Source: CAVPHV01 sp963704825 (GTDB lineage: Bacteria; Actinomycetota; Acidimicrobiia; Spongiisociales; UBA5794). Taken from it: 64,000 nucleotides of DNA. Location of the stretch: positions 1 through 64,000 of the forward strand of contig CAVPHV010000004.1 in NCBI GenBank assembly GCA_963704825.1. The letters run 5' to 3'. Within the stretch, counting starts at the first letter, position 1. Each line of letters opens with the position of its first letter. The notes beneath the pieces were generated by a model that searched no databases, had not been told where the DNA came from, and saw only the letters and a program-made list of their open reading frames with translations. A program made the translations under genes and the position numbers. Below, in pieces: positions 51,373 to 60,403 of this stretch.

Positions 51373-52548
51373 CTGAGGGGTGCAGTTGGCACGGCGACGG
51401 CTCTGTTGTTGGGGGCAGCGTTGCTCGCTTCGTGTGGTGGGTCGGGATACGAATATGAACCACCGCTTGCGGGGGCCGATGGCTGGGCCGTCGCGTCCGC
51501 CGCAGACGTCGGCCTCGATGTAGCGGCGCTGAGCCGACTGGTCGACGATGTTCGTGACGACAACCCGTGCAGAATCCACGGCGTCCTTGTCGTCAAGGAT
51601 GACCGTCTCGTGTTCGAGGAGTACTTCGCCGGCCACCGCTTCGAATACGAAGACCCCGAGTTCCTGGGCGAGGAGGTCGAGTTCGACGCTGAGACGCGTC
51701 ACAACCTGATGTCGGTGACCAAGGCCGTGACTGCGGCGCTCGTCGGCATCGGGATCGACCAGGGCGCCATCGAAGGATCTGACGCCTCAGTGATGGCCGC
51801 CTTCCCGCAGTACGCCCATCTGCGAACTGAAAGCAAGGACGCCATCACCGTCGAGCATCTCCTGACGCTCACCTCGGGTTTGGAGTGGAATGAATGGGAC
51901 GTGCCGCTGACCAGCACCAGCAACGACCTGATTCAGCTGTTCATCGTGGAAGACCCCGTCGAGTACGTCCTGGCGCGGCCGATTGCCCATGAACCGGGGA
52001 CGTACTGGTACTACAGCGGGGGAGACGTCAACCTCCTCGGCGAATACTTCGAGGCGGCGACCGGCACTTCGATCGACGACTTCTCCGACGCCCATCTCTT
52101 TGGGCCGCTGGGGATCACGGACTACGAGTGGCAGTACCTCACCCCGGAGGTCGTCTACACGTCCGGGGAACTCGAGATGCGCCCACGCGACATGGCGAAG
52201 TTCGGGTTCCTCTTCCTCAACGATGGCGTGTGGAACGGAACTCGTGTGGTGTCCAGTGGGTGGATCGAGGCCTCGGTTCAGGAGCACGTTTCGATCCCGG
52301 GCCGCGCCTCCGACGGAGACGGCTACGGATATCAGTGGTTCACCGAGACCTACGAGTACGACGGAATGGTTATCGACGCAGTGCAGCGGACCGGGTGGGG
52401 CGGACAGGCGATCGTGTTGCTTCCGAGTGTCGACATGATGGTCGTGCTCACCGGCGGTGACTATGTCCAGCAATGTCACTTCGAGGACACCGTGGTCGAT
52501 TACGTGCTTCCCGCCGTTGACTGGGAGATGGCCGCGCTCGCGGACTGA
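51373..52548 (+). CDS. Beta-lactamase-family serine hydrolase lipoprotein
   Basis: About 391 residues if the start is CTG 51373, which follows GGAGG by 6 bases and gives a proper lipoprotein signal peptide (MRGAVGTATALLLGAALLASC, initiator then Arg). The first standard in-frame start, TTG 51406, lacks a charged n-region and a ribosome site. Serine beta-lactamase fold: SxxK in LMSVTKAVTAAL, YxN-like YYSGGDVNLLG, and a late HTG-equivalent GWGGQ. Such proteins are usually esterases or D-amino-acid amidases rather than true beta-lactamases. It stands alone between two repeat copies; no link to the pathways is evident. Confidence 0.78.
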   Translation: MRGAVGTATALLLGAALLASCGGSGYEYEPPLAGADGWAVASAADVGLDVAALSRLVDDVRDDNPCRIHGVLVVKDDRLVFEEYFAGHRFEYEDPEFLGEEVEFDAETRHNLMSVTKAVTAALVGIGIDQGAIEGSDASVMAAFPQYAHLRTESKDAITVEHLLTLTSGLEWNEWDVPLTSTSNDLIQLFIVEDPVEYVLARPIAHEPGTYWYYSGGDVNLLGEYFEAATGTSIDDFSDAHLFGPLGITDYEWQYLTPEVVYTSGELEMRPRDMAKFGFLFLNDGVWNGTRVVSSGWIEASVQEHVSIPGRASDGDGYGYQWFTETYEYDGMVIDAVQRTGWGGQAIVLLPSVDMMVVLTGGDYVQQCHFEDTVVDYVLPAVDWEMAALAD

Positions 52549-52581
52549 ACGACACGGCTTCGGGCGAGGTAAGCGGGTTCG

Positions 52582-52635
52582 CCGTTCCGGCGTGGCTGGG
52601 GCGCGAAAAACCGCGCCCCAGCCACGCAAGAACGG
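52582..52635. repeat. 54-nt hairpin repeat, copy 6
   Basis: Best-paired copy: 24-base arms CCGTTCCGGCGTGGCTGGGG(CGCG) and (CGCG)CCCCAGCCACGCAAGAACGG with two mismatches around AAAAAC. It lies between convergent genes and may terminate both. Relative to copy 4 the outer and inner T-A pairs have changed to C-G on both arms. Confidence 0.83.
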
Positions 52636-52637
52636 GT

Positions 52638-55600
52638 TTAGTCCTCCGCGTAGCCGGGATGGGGGACGAAGGTGCCGCCTTCGGACATCACGGGGATCTG
52701 GGGCATCGAGCCCCCGACGCCCTTGAGTACCGTGTACATCTCCGCAGCCGGTAGCAGCGAGAGGACCTCGCCGTCGGCGGCTGCCGCCGTCGGGGTCGCC
52801 TCGATGAACGCCAGGGTGTCGGCGTCGAGCTTCGCGGTGAAGGCAGGCGAGGTGTACTCGATCTGCCCGTTGACCTCGATGCGATGCGTCTGACCATCGA
52901 TCCGGGCTTCCATCACCGAATCGCCGAACGCCATGAAGGCATTTGCCTTCTCGGCCTCGAAGTCTGCCCGGTTCAGATAGAGGCGCGGCTTGTCGCGATA
53001 CGGCTCACCCGACGTCGGGCATGCCGTCACGCAGTTGCCGCACTCGTTGCAGAAGTCGGTGAGGACCGCGATCTGGAGATTCTGTCCCGCCACAAAGGGC
53101 GACGCATCTCCGGCGACGACCGCGCCGTCGGCGACGGTGAGGGCCGGCAGTTCGGCGCGCACCGACTCCATCTCATACGTCATCAGCGCCATGTTGGGGC
53201 AGACGCCGACGCACAGGCTGCAGATCTCGTGACAGTCGAGACACCGGCCGGCCTCCTGCATCGCCTCGGCAGGCGTGTAGGAGAGCACCGTCTCGTCGAA
53301 TCCGTCGCGCTGGTCGAGGGGGCTGAACTTGATCGGCACCCGGTACTCGCGCCGCGACCGGCGAATCACCATCTCGTGGAGATCGATCGGCCGCTCCGCT
53401 TCGACCGGCATCACCCGGTCGGCCCCGTACTTCGCCGCGATCGCGGCGGCAACCCGCTTGCCGTCGGCGGCGGCCCTGACGATCGACGACGGGCCGTGGG
53501 CGGCAACATCGCCGCCGGCGTACACGCCGGGGATCGATGACTCGAAGGTGTCGGGGTCGACCTCGATATAGCCCCGCTTGGTCAGACCGGGGACCTCGTC
53601 GCCGAAGAAATCGAGCACCGAATGCTGGCTGATCGCCAGGATCAGCGTGTCGAGCGGGATCTCGAACTCGGAGTCGGGAACGTCGAACGGGATCTTGCGG
53701 CCGGAAGCATCCCGGTCTCCCCGGTATTCCGTCTTGGTGCAGATCAAGCCGGCAAGCTTGCCGTCCTCCACATGCAGCGCCGCCGGGTTCGACAGCTCGA
53801 CGATGTGGATGCCTTCCTCGCGGATGGCGTGGATCTCCTCAGGGTCGGCCGGCATCTGGTCGACGGTGCGCCGGTAGATGAGGTAGACGTCCTCAGCGCC
53901 GACCCGCAACGCAGAGCGCACGGTGTCCATCGCCGTGTCGCCGGCACCGATGACGCCAACCTTGGCGCCGATCGGGACGGGTGTCTCCTCGCGCACACTG
54001 CGCAGGAAGCTGATGCCGTCCAGCATCCCTTCGGCGTCTTCACCGGGCAGGTTCAGTTTCTTGGCGAGCTGGGCCCCGACGGCGACGAACACAGCGACAT
54101 ACCCGTCGGCGCGCAGTTGCTCGATGGTGAAGTCGACGCCGGCTTTCTGGCCGTAGCGAATCTCAACGCCGAGTTCGTCCAGGATCGCCAGGTCCTGGTC
54201 GATCTGCTCCTGGGGAAGCCGGTACGAGGGGATCGCCCCGCCGACCATGCCGCCGGCGTAGGGGTGCGCCTCGAAGATGGTGACGGCGAATCCGCAGTAG
54301 CCAAGTTCTTGTGCTGCGGATAGACCGGCCGGTCCGGCGCCGATGATGGCGACCTTGGTCGGCCCCAGGGGAGTGCGAGTGAACAGCACCGGCTGCTCTT
54401 CCTGCTGCATGATGAAGCGTTTGATGTGGCGGATCGCCAGCGGCTGATCCAGGTGAGTGCGAATGCAGGTGTTCTCGCAGAGGTGATCGCACACCCTGCC
54501 GAGAATCGACGGCAGGGGGTTGTCCTCGCGGGCCATCTTCACTGCGCCGAGGAAGTCGCCATCACGCACCGCGTTCATGTATTGCGGGACCTTCTGGTCG
54601 ACCGGGCATTCGTCGACACACGGCGCCTCGATGCAGTCGAAGTAGTGCAGTTCGCGCGGGGTCTTCGAGCGATCCATCCGGAACGAGTGCTTCTGATAGC
54701 GCCACGCCGAACGGGCCTGGCCGGCGTACTGGCGCAGGTTGACCCTTGACAGCACCTTGATGGTGAGCGCCACGATGGCATCGGCGCGGCTCTCGTCGAA
54801 TCCGGCATCCCCGGCCCACGCCCGCACTACTGCGGCGATGGGGTCGGGTCCTTCGGCAGCGAGCAGCACTTCCTGGAGTTCGAGGCACTGCTCGAAGGTC
54901 AGGTCGAGCCCGGTGTCGGTGAGGGCCGCCATGTTCATCATCGGGGCAAACTCGTTGATGCCGGGCTGCTCGAGAGCCGCCTTGGCGATGAAGTCGGCGG
55001 TGTCGACCGCCCCGACCGCGTCGTAGGCGGCGTTGACGTTCTCCATGTACTGGAGCATCCGCAGGTAGCCGCCCGTCTTGAGCAGGTCGGAGCACACGGT
55101 GACCGTTGCCATTCCCGAGCGCATCAGGTCGGACATGTTGAAGCAATCAGCTCCGCCGGCGAACGACAGCATCAGATCGCCGCGGAACTCCTCCGAGATC
55201 TTCGAGGCGAGATTGGTCGTGATCGGGTGGAGCGCCCGGCCGGACAGATACATCATCTCGTCCTTGTCGAAGACCGTTCGCCAGTTGTCGACCTCGAGGG
55301 TGTTCGACAGCTTCAGACCGAAGGTCAGGCCCTTGGACGCGGCCACCCTGCGCAGGTTGTGGAACATCGGGACGGCATCGATGTACTTGAGGTCGTGCCC
55401 GAACGCCTCGTCGGGGACGGGGATGTCCTCGAACTCGAGTGAGTCGTTCAGGATGCCGCGCACCCGGTCGGCGCCGAGCAGGGTCGGGTTGCACTTGACC
55501 GAGGTGTGCAGGCCACGCTCTTCGAGCAGGTAGAGCGAGATCTTCTCGATCTCGTCGGGTGGGCAACCGTGCATCGTCGACAGGGTGATGGTGTCGGAGA

Positions 55601-56204
55601 GCTGGGCTGGGATGTCGATGTCGCGCACCGCCGGGTAGCGCTCCGCCACGATGTCGATGTAGGCCGGCAGGTATTCGGAGGCGTCTGCCATGGTGTCGAA
55701 GTACCACTGCACGTTTGGCTTGAGCATGCCTTCGAGGTTGTACCCGACGCTCATGTTGAAGACCATGCCGGGTCGCGCCCCAAGCCAACCGAACTTGTGG
55801 TGCAGGGCGTGGATCAGCACCCAAGCTCGCAGGTACTCATCGAACGACTCGAACACTTTGAGTTCCTGCGACCACTCGACGTTGTAGCCCTCGTCCTCGA
55901 CGTCGATGCAGGGCTTGGAAACGTCGAGTTCGTCGAGGGTCTGGATCGTCTTGAGCTCGATGAGGCGAGCGCCGACCAGCCACGACACGATGATGTTCTG
56001 TGCCATCTGGGTATGCGGTCCGGCGGCGACACCAAACGGGGTGTCGAGCTCGACGCCGTACTTGGAGAGGCGGAACCGGTCATCGGCACTCGGGACGAAG
56101 AACGCCGACCGCGGCACGTTGAACAACGAGTCCTTCGCCTCGAGCTCGGTGAACACCCAATCGGTGAGCTGCTCCATCGAGATTGGATGAAAGCGATCAG
56201 ACAT
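52638..56204 (-). CDS. ygfK: YgfK: multi-domain Fe-S flavoprotein of purine degradation
   Basis: 1188 residues. N-terminal DHOD-like domain (about 1-480; GVAAGPHTQMAQNIIVSWL, STMHGCPPDEIEKISLYL). A GltD-like block follows: [4Fe-4S] cysteines CIEAPCVDECPVDQ (about 530), FAD motif IGAGPAGLSAAQELGY (about 620) and NADPH motif GVIGAGDTAMDTVRSAL (about 755). C-terminal ferredoxins are CLDCHEICSLCVGVCP (about 996) and CNECGNCVTACPTSGEP (about 1055). Often labelled a putative selenate reductase; recent work on gut purine-fermenting bacteria places it in uric-acid breakdown. It is probably cytoplasmic and NADPH-driven. Operon-mate of the SsnA-like and xanthine dehydrogenase-like genes. Confidence 0.92.
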   Translation of the reverse strand: MSDRFHPISMEQLTDWVFTELEAKDSLFNVPRSAFFVPSADDRFRLSKYGVELDTPFGVAAGPHTQMAQNIIVSWLVGARLIELKTIQTLDELDVSKPCIDVEDEGYNVEWSQELKVFESFDEYLRAWVLIHALHHKFGWLGARPGMVFNMSVGYNLEGMLKPNVQWYFDTMADASEYLPAYIDIVAERYPAVRDIDIPAQLSDTITLSTMHGCPPDEIEKISLYLLEERGLHTSVKCNPTLLGADRVRGILNDSLEFEDIPVPDEAFGHDLKYIDAVPMFHNLRRVAASKGLTFGLKLSNTLEVDNWRTVFDKDEMMYLSGRALHPITTNLASKISEEFRGDLMLSFAGGADCFNMSDLMRSGMATVTVCSDLLKTGGYLRMLQYMENVNAAYDAVGAVDTADFIAKAALEQPGINEFAPMMNMAALTDTGLDLTFEQCLELQEVLLAAEGPDPIAAVVRAWAGDAGFDESRADAIVALTIKVLSRVNLRQYAGQARSAWRYQKHSFRMDRSKTPRELHYFDCIEAPCVDECPVDQKVPQYMNAVRDGDFLGAVKMAREDNPLPSILGRVCDHLCENTCIRTHLDQPLAIRHIKRFIMQQEEQPVLFTRTPLGPTKVAIIGAGPAGLSAAQELGYCGFAVTIFEAHPYAGGMVGGAIPSYRLPQEQIDQDLAILDELGVEIRYGQKAGVDFTIEQLRADGYVAVFVAVGAQLAKKLNLPGEDAEGMLDGISFLRSVREETPVPIGAKVGVIGAGDTAMDTVRSALRVGAEDVYLIYRRTVDQMPADPEEIHAIREEGIHIVELSNPAALHVEDGKLAGLICTKTEYRGDRDASGRKIPFDVPDSEFEIPLDTLILAISQHSVLDFFGDEVPGLTKRGYIEVDPDTFESSIPGVYAGGDVAAHGPSSIVRAAADGKRVAAAIAAKYGADRVMPVEAERPIDLHEMVIRRSRREYRVPIKFSPLDQRDGFDETVLSYTPAEAMQEAGRCLDCHEICSLCVGVCPNMALMTYEMESVRAELPALTVADGAVVAGDASPFVAGQNLQIAVLTDFCNECGNCVTACPTSGEPYRDKPRLYLNRADFEAEKANAFMAFGDSVMEARIDGQTHRIEVNGQIEYTSPAFTAKLDADTLAFIEATPTAAAADGEVLSLLPAAEMYTVLKGVGGSMPQIPVMSEGGTFVPHPGYAED

Positions 56205-56234
56205 TCCAGTCCTCCGTTCAGTTGTTCGGGCGAT

Positions 56235-57257
56235 CTACAGCTTGGCGTGCAGCCTGGCGGCTTGTTCGGCCGCTTTGGCGCGGACTTCTTCGGCGTCGAC
56301 CCTGGTCGGTTTGCCGTCGGCGAACACGACCTCGTCGTCGATGGTGATCTGGCGCGGCATGATCCCGGGGGTGAAGGCAATGTGCCACGGGTCCATCGGG
56401 TCATAGCTCCAGACGACCTCGTCGTTACGGGCCTCGGGGATGATGTTCCACCCGTTCTCGAGCCACGACCAGGCGGTGTCCGGGCCACACGTGACGTCGA
56501 CCGAGCGCTGCATCACGTAGGCCAGGCGGAACGACTCGAGCACGTTCCCGCCGATCCCGTCGGTACCGAGGGCCACCGGGTTGCCGAAGCGGGCCGGGTT
56601 GGCATACCCGACCGCATTGTTCAGGTTCGACATCGGGTTGTGCAGGATGGTGCCCTTGAGGCTGTGCTCGGTGGGGAGATGCACGCAGTGACTCAACAGC
56701 CAGTTGTCGCGGGTGAGTCCTTCGAGCCGCTGCGGGGCATCGATGTCGCCAATGCCCTCGCATACGTGGATGTGGACGCCGACGCCGAGGTCCTCGGCCA
56801 GCCCGGCGGCCGCTTCGAGCGACTCGTCGCTGCAGGTGAAGGCGGCGTGCACCGCCACCATGCCGGGTCCGCCCGACTCGATGAAGTGCTTGTTCTCGGC
56901 GAGGCCACGGCGGGCACCATCGGCGCCGTGCCGATCGGTGATCCCGTAACCGGTGAGCACCCGGACTCCAACCTCCTCGCAGGCTTGGGCGATGACCTCG
57001 AGGCTACCCTCGATGGCGTTGGGTGACTCGTGGTGATCGACGATCCCGGTCGTGCCGTTCTCCAGCGCCTCGAGCGCTCCAAGCATCGCCGACCAGCGGA
57101 TCATCTCCAGGTCGAGGGCGCAGTCGAGCCGCCACCAGATCTGCTCCAGGATGCCCTGGAAGTCCGTTGCCACCTCGGGTGGGGGTGGCATGCCGCGGGC
57201 GAGGGCCGAATAGAGGTGATGGTGGGCACAAACGAGGCCCGGCGTAACTGCACTCAC
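56235..57257 (-). CDS. ssnA: SsnA-like amidohydrolase, N-terminally short
   Basis: 340 residues against about 440 for E. coli SsnA. The GTG start at 57257 is supported by AGGAGG 5 bases upstream and falls directly at the metal-site motif VCAHHHLYSALARG, so the usual N-terminal 55-60 residues (part of the beta-sandwich) are missing. Catalytic-domain residues are intact: VDHHESP, HIHVCEG (His/Glu), HNPMSNLNN and VALGTDGIGG (Asp). The C-terminal beta part (ITIDDEVVFADG) is present. It is expected to hydrolyse a ring amide or amidine of a purine-derived compound. It lies between ygfK and the xanthine dehydrogenase gene. Confidence 0.82.
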   Translation of the reverse strand: MSAVTPGLVCAHHHLYSALARGMPPPPEVATDFQGILEQIWWRLDCALDLEMIRWSAMLGALEALENGTTGIVDHHESPNAIEGSLEVIAQACEEVGVRVLTGYGITDRHGADGARRGLAENKHFIESGGPGMVAVHAAFTCSDESLEAAAGLAEDLGVGVHIHVCEGIGDIDAPQRLEGLTRDNWLLSHCVHLPTEHSLKGTILHNPMSNLNNAVGYANPARFGNPVALGTDGIGGNVLESFRLAYVMQRSVDVTCGPDTAWSWLENGWNIIPEARNDEVVWSYDPMDPWHIAFTPGIMPRQITIDDEVVFADGKPTRVDAEEVRAKAAEQAARLHAKL

Positions 57258-57391
57258 AAAACCCTCCTAGATGAGCGATCGATTGCCTTCTTCAATTGAA
57301 ACTACTGGTGGATCCAAACCCCGGGAAGGGCCGCAAGTCCGTATGGGCGACAGTGAACAGATCGTGGGGAGCGGCGGCGGGGTGCTCGCCG

Positions 57392-59980
57392 TCACGAGCC
57401 CACCGAATGGTGAACGTTCATCGGCAGCCGATTGCGCCAGACGCCGTCGACTTCGTGGAGGGCGGCGGCGACCGCGCCTGCGGTGGGAACCAGCCCGATC
57501 TCGCCGACCCCCTTCACGCCGTACGGCGCGCGCGGCTGGGGAACCTCCACCAAGATGGCCTCGATTTCTGGGATGTCTTTGGCGCGCAGGATGCCAAGGC
57601 TGCGCAGGGTCATGTTGGTCGGTCTGGCGTCGGCGTCGGTGGGGAAGTCCTCGGATAGGGCGTAGCCGAGGCCCATATGGACCGCCCCTTCTATTTGGCC
57701 TTCGCACAGCGTGGGGTTGACGGCGCGGCCGACATCGTGAACAGCAACCACCTTCTCGATGGTGCCGCTATCGGGATCGGCGATGACGAGTTGGGCGGCG
57801 TAGCCGAAGGCCGAGTGGATGATCGGGTTCTCAACGCCCTCTTCGAGGGCGTTGGTCCAGTCGACGATGTACTCGCCGACATAGTCGATCCCCGGTTCCA
57901 TGCCGCCTTCGCGGGCGACCCGACAGGCGTCCTGGACCGATCCGGCGCCCATCAGGGTGCCGCGCGAGCCGGTGGTTTGACCGGCGCCAAGGTCGCGGGT
58001 GGTGTCGACGATGACCCGGACCTTCTCGGGGTCGACCCCGAGTTCCTCGACGGCAACTTGGAGCGCCACGGTGTGGATGCCCTGGCCCATCTCGGTCCAG
58101 CAGTGGCGGACTTCGACGCCGCCGTCCTCGTCAAAGCGCACCACCGCTCGTGAGATCTCTAGGAACCCGTTGCCGAGTCCGGAGTTCTTGAGGGCGAGAC
58201 CCATCCCGATCGCCTTGCCCGCGGCGCGGGCTGCGTCATAGGCAGGCTTGATGGCGTCGAGGCATTCGCGGGCGCCGCGGCAGCCGTCGTCCATGATCTG
58301 GCCGGGTCCCCAGACGTCACCGGGCTTGACGACGTTGCGATCGCGCATTTCCCAGCCGCTGATACCGACCTGGGCCGCCAACCGGTCGAGCAGGCCCTCG
58401 GAGGCGAATTGGGCCTGGTTGGCGCCAAAGCCACGGAAGGCGCCGCACACCGGGTTGTTGGTGCGAACCGCGATTGCTTCGACGTCGACGTTGGCGATCT
58501 CGTAGGGACCGGTGGCGTGACCGGCCGCCCGCTCGAGCACCTTCATCCCGACCGAGGCGTAGGGACCGCTGTCGCCGATCATTTTGGCTCGGTAGGCGGT
58601 GAGCTTGCCGTTCTCGTCGCAGGCGGCGGTGGCTTCGATCCGGATGGGGTGACGCTTGGCGTGCATCAGCAGCGATTGGGGCCGGGTCAGGGTGCACTTG
58701 ACCGGCTTGCCGAGCAGGTAGGCGGCGAGCGCCGTCTGCGCCTGGTTCGCCATGTCCTCCTTGCCGCCGAACGCCCCACCGTTGGAGACCAGTTCGACGA
58801 TCACCCGGTCCTTGGGGATGTCGAGCATGTCGGCGATCTGGTCGCGGTCGTCCCACACTCCCTGGCCGCCGGAATAGACCATGAGGCTGCCGTCCTCACC
58901 GGGAACTACGAGGGTCGATTCTGGCTCGAGAAAGGCGTGTTCGACCCGCTGGGTGTAGAACGTCTCGGTCACCTGGTGGGTCGATGCCGCAATGGCGGCA
59001 TCGACGTCACCGCGGGCATAAGTCGAGCGGGACAACACGTTGCCGTCGAGGCCCCATACCGCGTCTTCGCCCGAGGCGAGTGCCCGGTCGGGGTCGGCGA
59101 ACGGCTCGAGCACGTTGTACTCGATGGCAATGGCGTCGGCCGCCTCCCGGGCGATGGCGACGGTATCGGCAACCACGATGGCGAGCACATCGCCGAGGTA
59201 CGAGGTGCGCCCACCGACTGGGATCATCACCGGCCAGTCCTTGTGGATGATGCCGACCTTCAGTACGCCGGGGATGTCGGCGGCGGTGTAGACGGCGTGG
59301 ACCCCGTCAATCGCCAGGGCAGGGGAGGGGTCGATGGCACCCACGTCGGCCCTGGCGTGGTCGGCTAGTCGGAGTGCCCCGTGGAGGAGACCGGGGACCC
59401 GCAGGTCGTCGACGTAGCCGCGGTCGCCCAGGGCAAGCTCGGGCGCCTCGTACTTGGCCCCTGAGGTGCCGACGCCGCCCGGGAGGGTCGGCAGCGGAAT
59501 GTTGCCCTCGCGCAGCATTTCGATGGCGTCGAAGATCTTGGTGTACCCGGTGCAGCGGCAGAGGTGCGCCCCAAGGCGGCCGGCGGCGGTCGCCTTGTCG
59601 AGGTCCTTGCCCTTCTGATCGAGCAGGGCTTTGGTTCGCACCAGGATGCCGGGCGTGCAGAAGCCACATTGGAGGGCTCCGGCCGCCGAGAACGCGGTGG
59701 CGAGGCGGTTTCTTTCGTCGGGGTCAAACCCCTCGAGGGTGGTGACCTCTTTGCCGGACGCCTTTTCGAGCGACACGAGACAACTCTGGATTGGTTTGCC
59801 GTCGAGTAGCACCGTGCAGGCACCACATTGGCCCGAGGGAGAGCAGCCGTCCTTCGGTGAAGTGACGTCCAGTTCCTCGCGCAACGCAGCGAGCAGGTGG
59901 GGGTGGTCGGCACGGACGGAGACCTCGTGCCCGTTCACCACGAACGTGGCGGTACTCGTCGGCGTGAGTGTCATGTCCAT
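57392..59980 (-). CDS. Selenium-dependent-type xanthine dehydrogenase (fused Fe-S and Mo domains)
   Basis: 862 residues. Plant-type [2Fe-2S] cysteines CSPSGQCGACTVLLDG (about 46-61) and helical [2Fe-2S] ALQCGFCTPG plus HLCRCTGY (about 103-145) are all present. The Mo domain includes GGRTSYLGDVLAIVVA, GGAFGGKEDMANQAQ, GAFRGFGANQAQFASEG, EMGQGIHTV and the catalytic Glu region GVKGVGEIGLVP. No FAD domain. Size and order match the family described as Se-dependent xanthine dehydrogenase, and YqeB/YqeC/XdhC occur in the first purine block. Probably oxidises xanthine or hypoxanthine, with electrons to a ferredoxin or YgfK. Confidence 0.88.
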   Translation of the reverse strand: MDMTLTPTSTATFVVNGHEVSVRADHPHLLAALREELDVTSPKDGCSPSGQCGACTVLLDGKPIQSCLVSLEKASGKEVTTLEGFDPDERNRLATAFSAAGALQCGFCTPGILVRTKALLDQKGKDLDKATAAGRLGAHLCRCTGYTKIFDAIEMLREGNIPLPTLPGGVGTSGAKYEAPELALGDRGYVDDLRVPGLLHGALRLADHARADVGAIDPSPALAIDGVHAVYTAADIPGVLKVGIIHKDWPVMIPVGGRTSYLGDVLAIVVADTVAIAREAADAIAIEYNVLEPFADPDRALASGEDAVWGLDGNVLSRSTYARGDVDAAIAASTHQVTETFYTQRVEHAFLEPESTLVVPGEDGSLMVYSGGQGVWDDRDQIADMLDIPKDRVIVELVSNGGAFGGKEDMANQAQTALAAYLLGKPVKCTLTRPQSLLMHAKRHPIRIEATAACDENGKLTAYRAKMIGDSGPYASVGMKVLERAAGHATGPYEIANVDVEAIAVRTNNPVCGAFRGFGANQAQFASEGLLDRLAAQVGISGWEMRDRNVVKPGDVWGPGQIMDDGCRGARECLDAIKPAYDAARAAGKAIGMGLALKNSGLGNGFLEISRAVVRFDEDGGVEVRHCWTEMGQGIHTVALQVAVEELGVDPEKVRVIVDTTRDLGAGQTTGSRGTLMGAGSVQDACRVAREGGMEPGIDYVGEYIVDWTNALEEGVENPIIHSAFGYAAQLVIADPDSGTIEKVVAVHDVGRAVNPTLCEGQIEGAVHMGLGYALSEDFPTDADARPTNMTLRSLGILRAKDIPEIEAILVEVPQPRAPYGVKGVGEIGLVPTAGAVAAALHEVDGVWRNRLPMNVHHSVGS

Positions 59981-60042
59981 CCCTCCCCAGGGCTCGAGGA
60001 TGTTCGCACCGGACTCGGCTCCACTCTGCCACTTTTCGTCAG

Positions 60043-60063
60043 GCTTAACAATTTGTCAAAACC
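60043..60063 (-). promoter_or_regulatory. Putative promoter/operator of the xdh-ssnA-ygfK operon
   Basis: On the minus strand this reads GGTTTTGACAAATTGTTAAG, with a consensus -35 TTGACA. A closely similar sequence, GGTTTGACATTTTGTAAGC, lies at 60789-60807 before the second BMP transporter operon. The shared TTGACA-N2-TTGT-(T)AAGC pattern suggests one regulator for both. There is no clear -10 element. Confidence 0.45.
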
Positions 60064-60165
60064 GAGGTCGCGGTTGGCTTCCTGCTCAGCATACGCGCCC
60101 TTCGGTTTCGGCCGGCCGGGAGTGGCAGATAGAGTCGTCGGAAGCGACGGAGAGGACCACGGCTG

Positions 60166-60402
60166 ATGCGAGGAAGGGCGGAGTTCACCGTCGAGCCGTT
60201 TGTCGACGCCCACCCCGGTCCCCACGTTTTGGCGGCCATCGATGAGGTTCGCAGCCGCGGGTTTGAGGCAGAGATGGGCCCATTCGGGACGGCCATCGCC
60301 GGTGACGCCGCGGCCGTAACCGAAGCGATTGGTGCCATGCTCGAAGCGGCTCGGACGGCGGGGGCCACCCGGGTGGCCCTGCAGATCGACTTCTCGGACT
60401 GA
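60166..60402 (+). CDS. Thiamine-binding (YkoF/MTH1187-like) family small protein
   Basis: 78 residues. The ferredoxin-like fold of the family is visible as VEPFVDAHPGPHVLAAIDEV, GFEAEMGPFGTAIAGDAAAV and ATRVALQIDF. Family members bind thiamine or related heteroaromatic ligands and have no catalytic residues. It lies one base before the HTH_22 regulator gene and in the same direction as the second transporter. It could bind the transported heterocycle (purine or thiamine-like), but this is inference. Confidence 0.72.
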   Translation: MRGRAEFTVEPFVDAHPGPHVLAAIDEVRSRGFEAEMGPFGTAIAGDAAAVTEAIGAMLEAARTAGATRVALQIDFSD

Positions 60403-60403
60403 C

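Noticed and set aside
51373..52548. Antibiotic-resistance beta-lactamase
   Set aside because: Only the general serine-hydrolase fold motifs are present; context and sequence fit the broad esterase/peptidase-like group rather than a true beta-lactamase.
1926..52635. Six similar 54-nt units considered as a CRISPR array
   Set aside because: The copies are dispersed over 50 kb, are themselves palindromic, have no regular spacers and no cas genes nearby.
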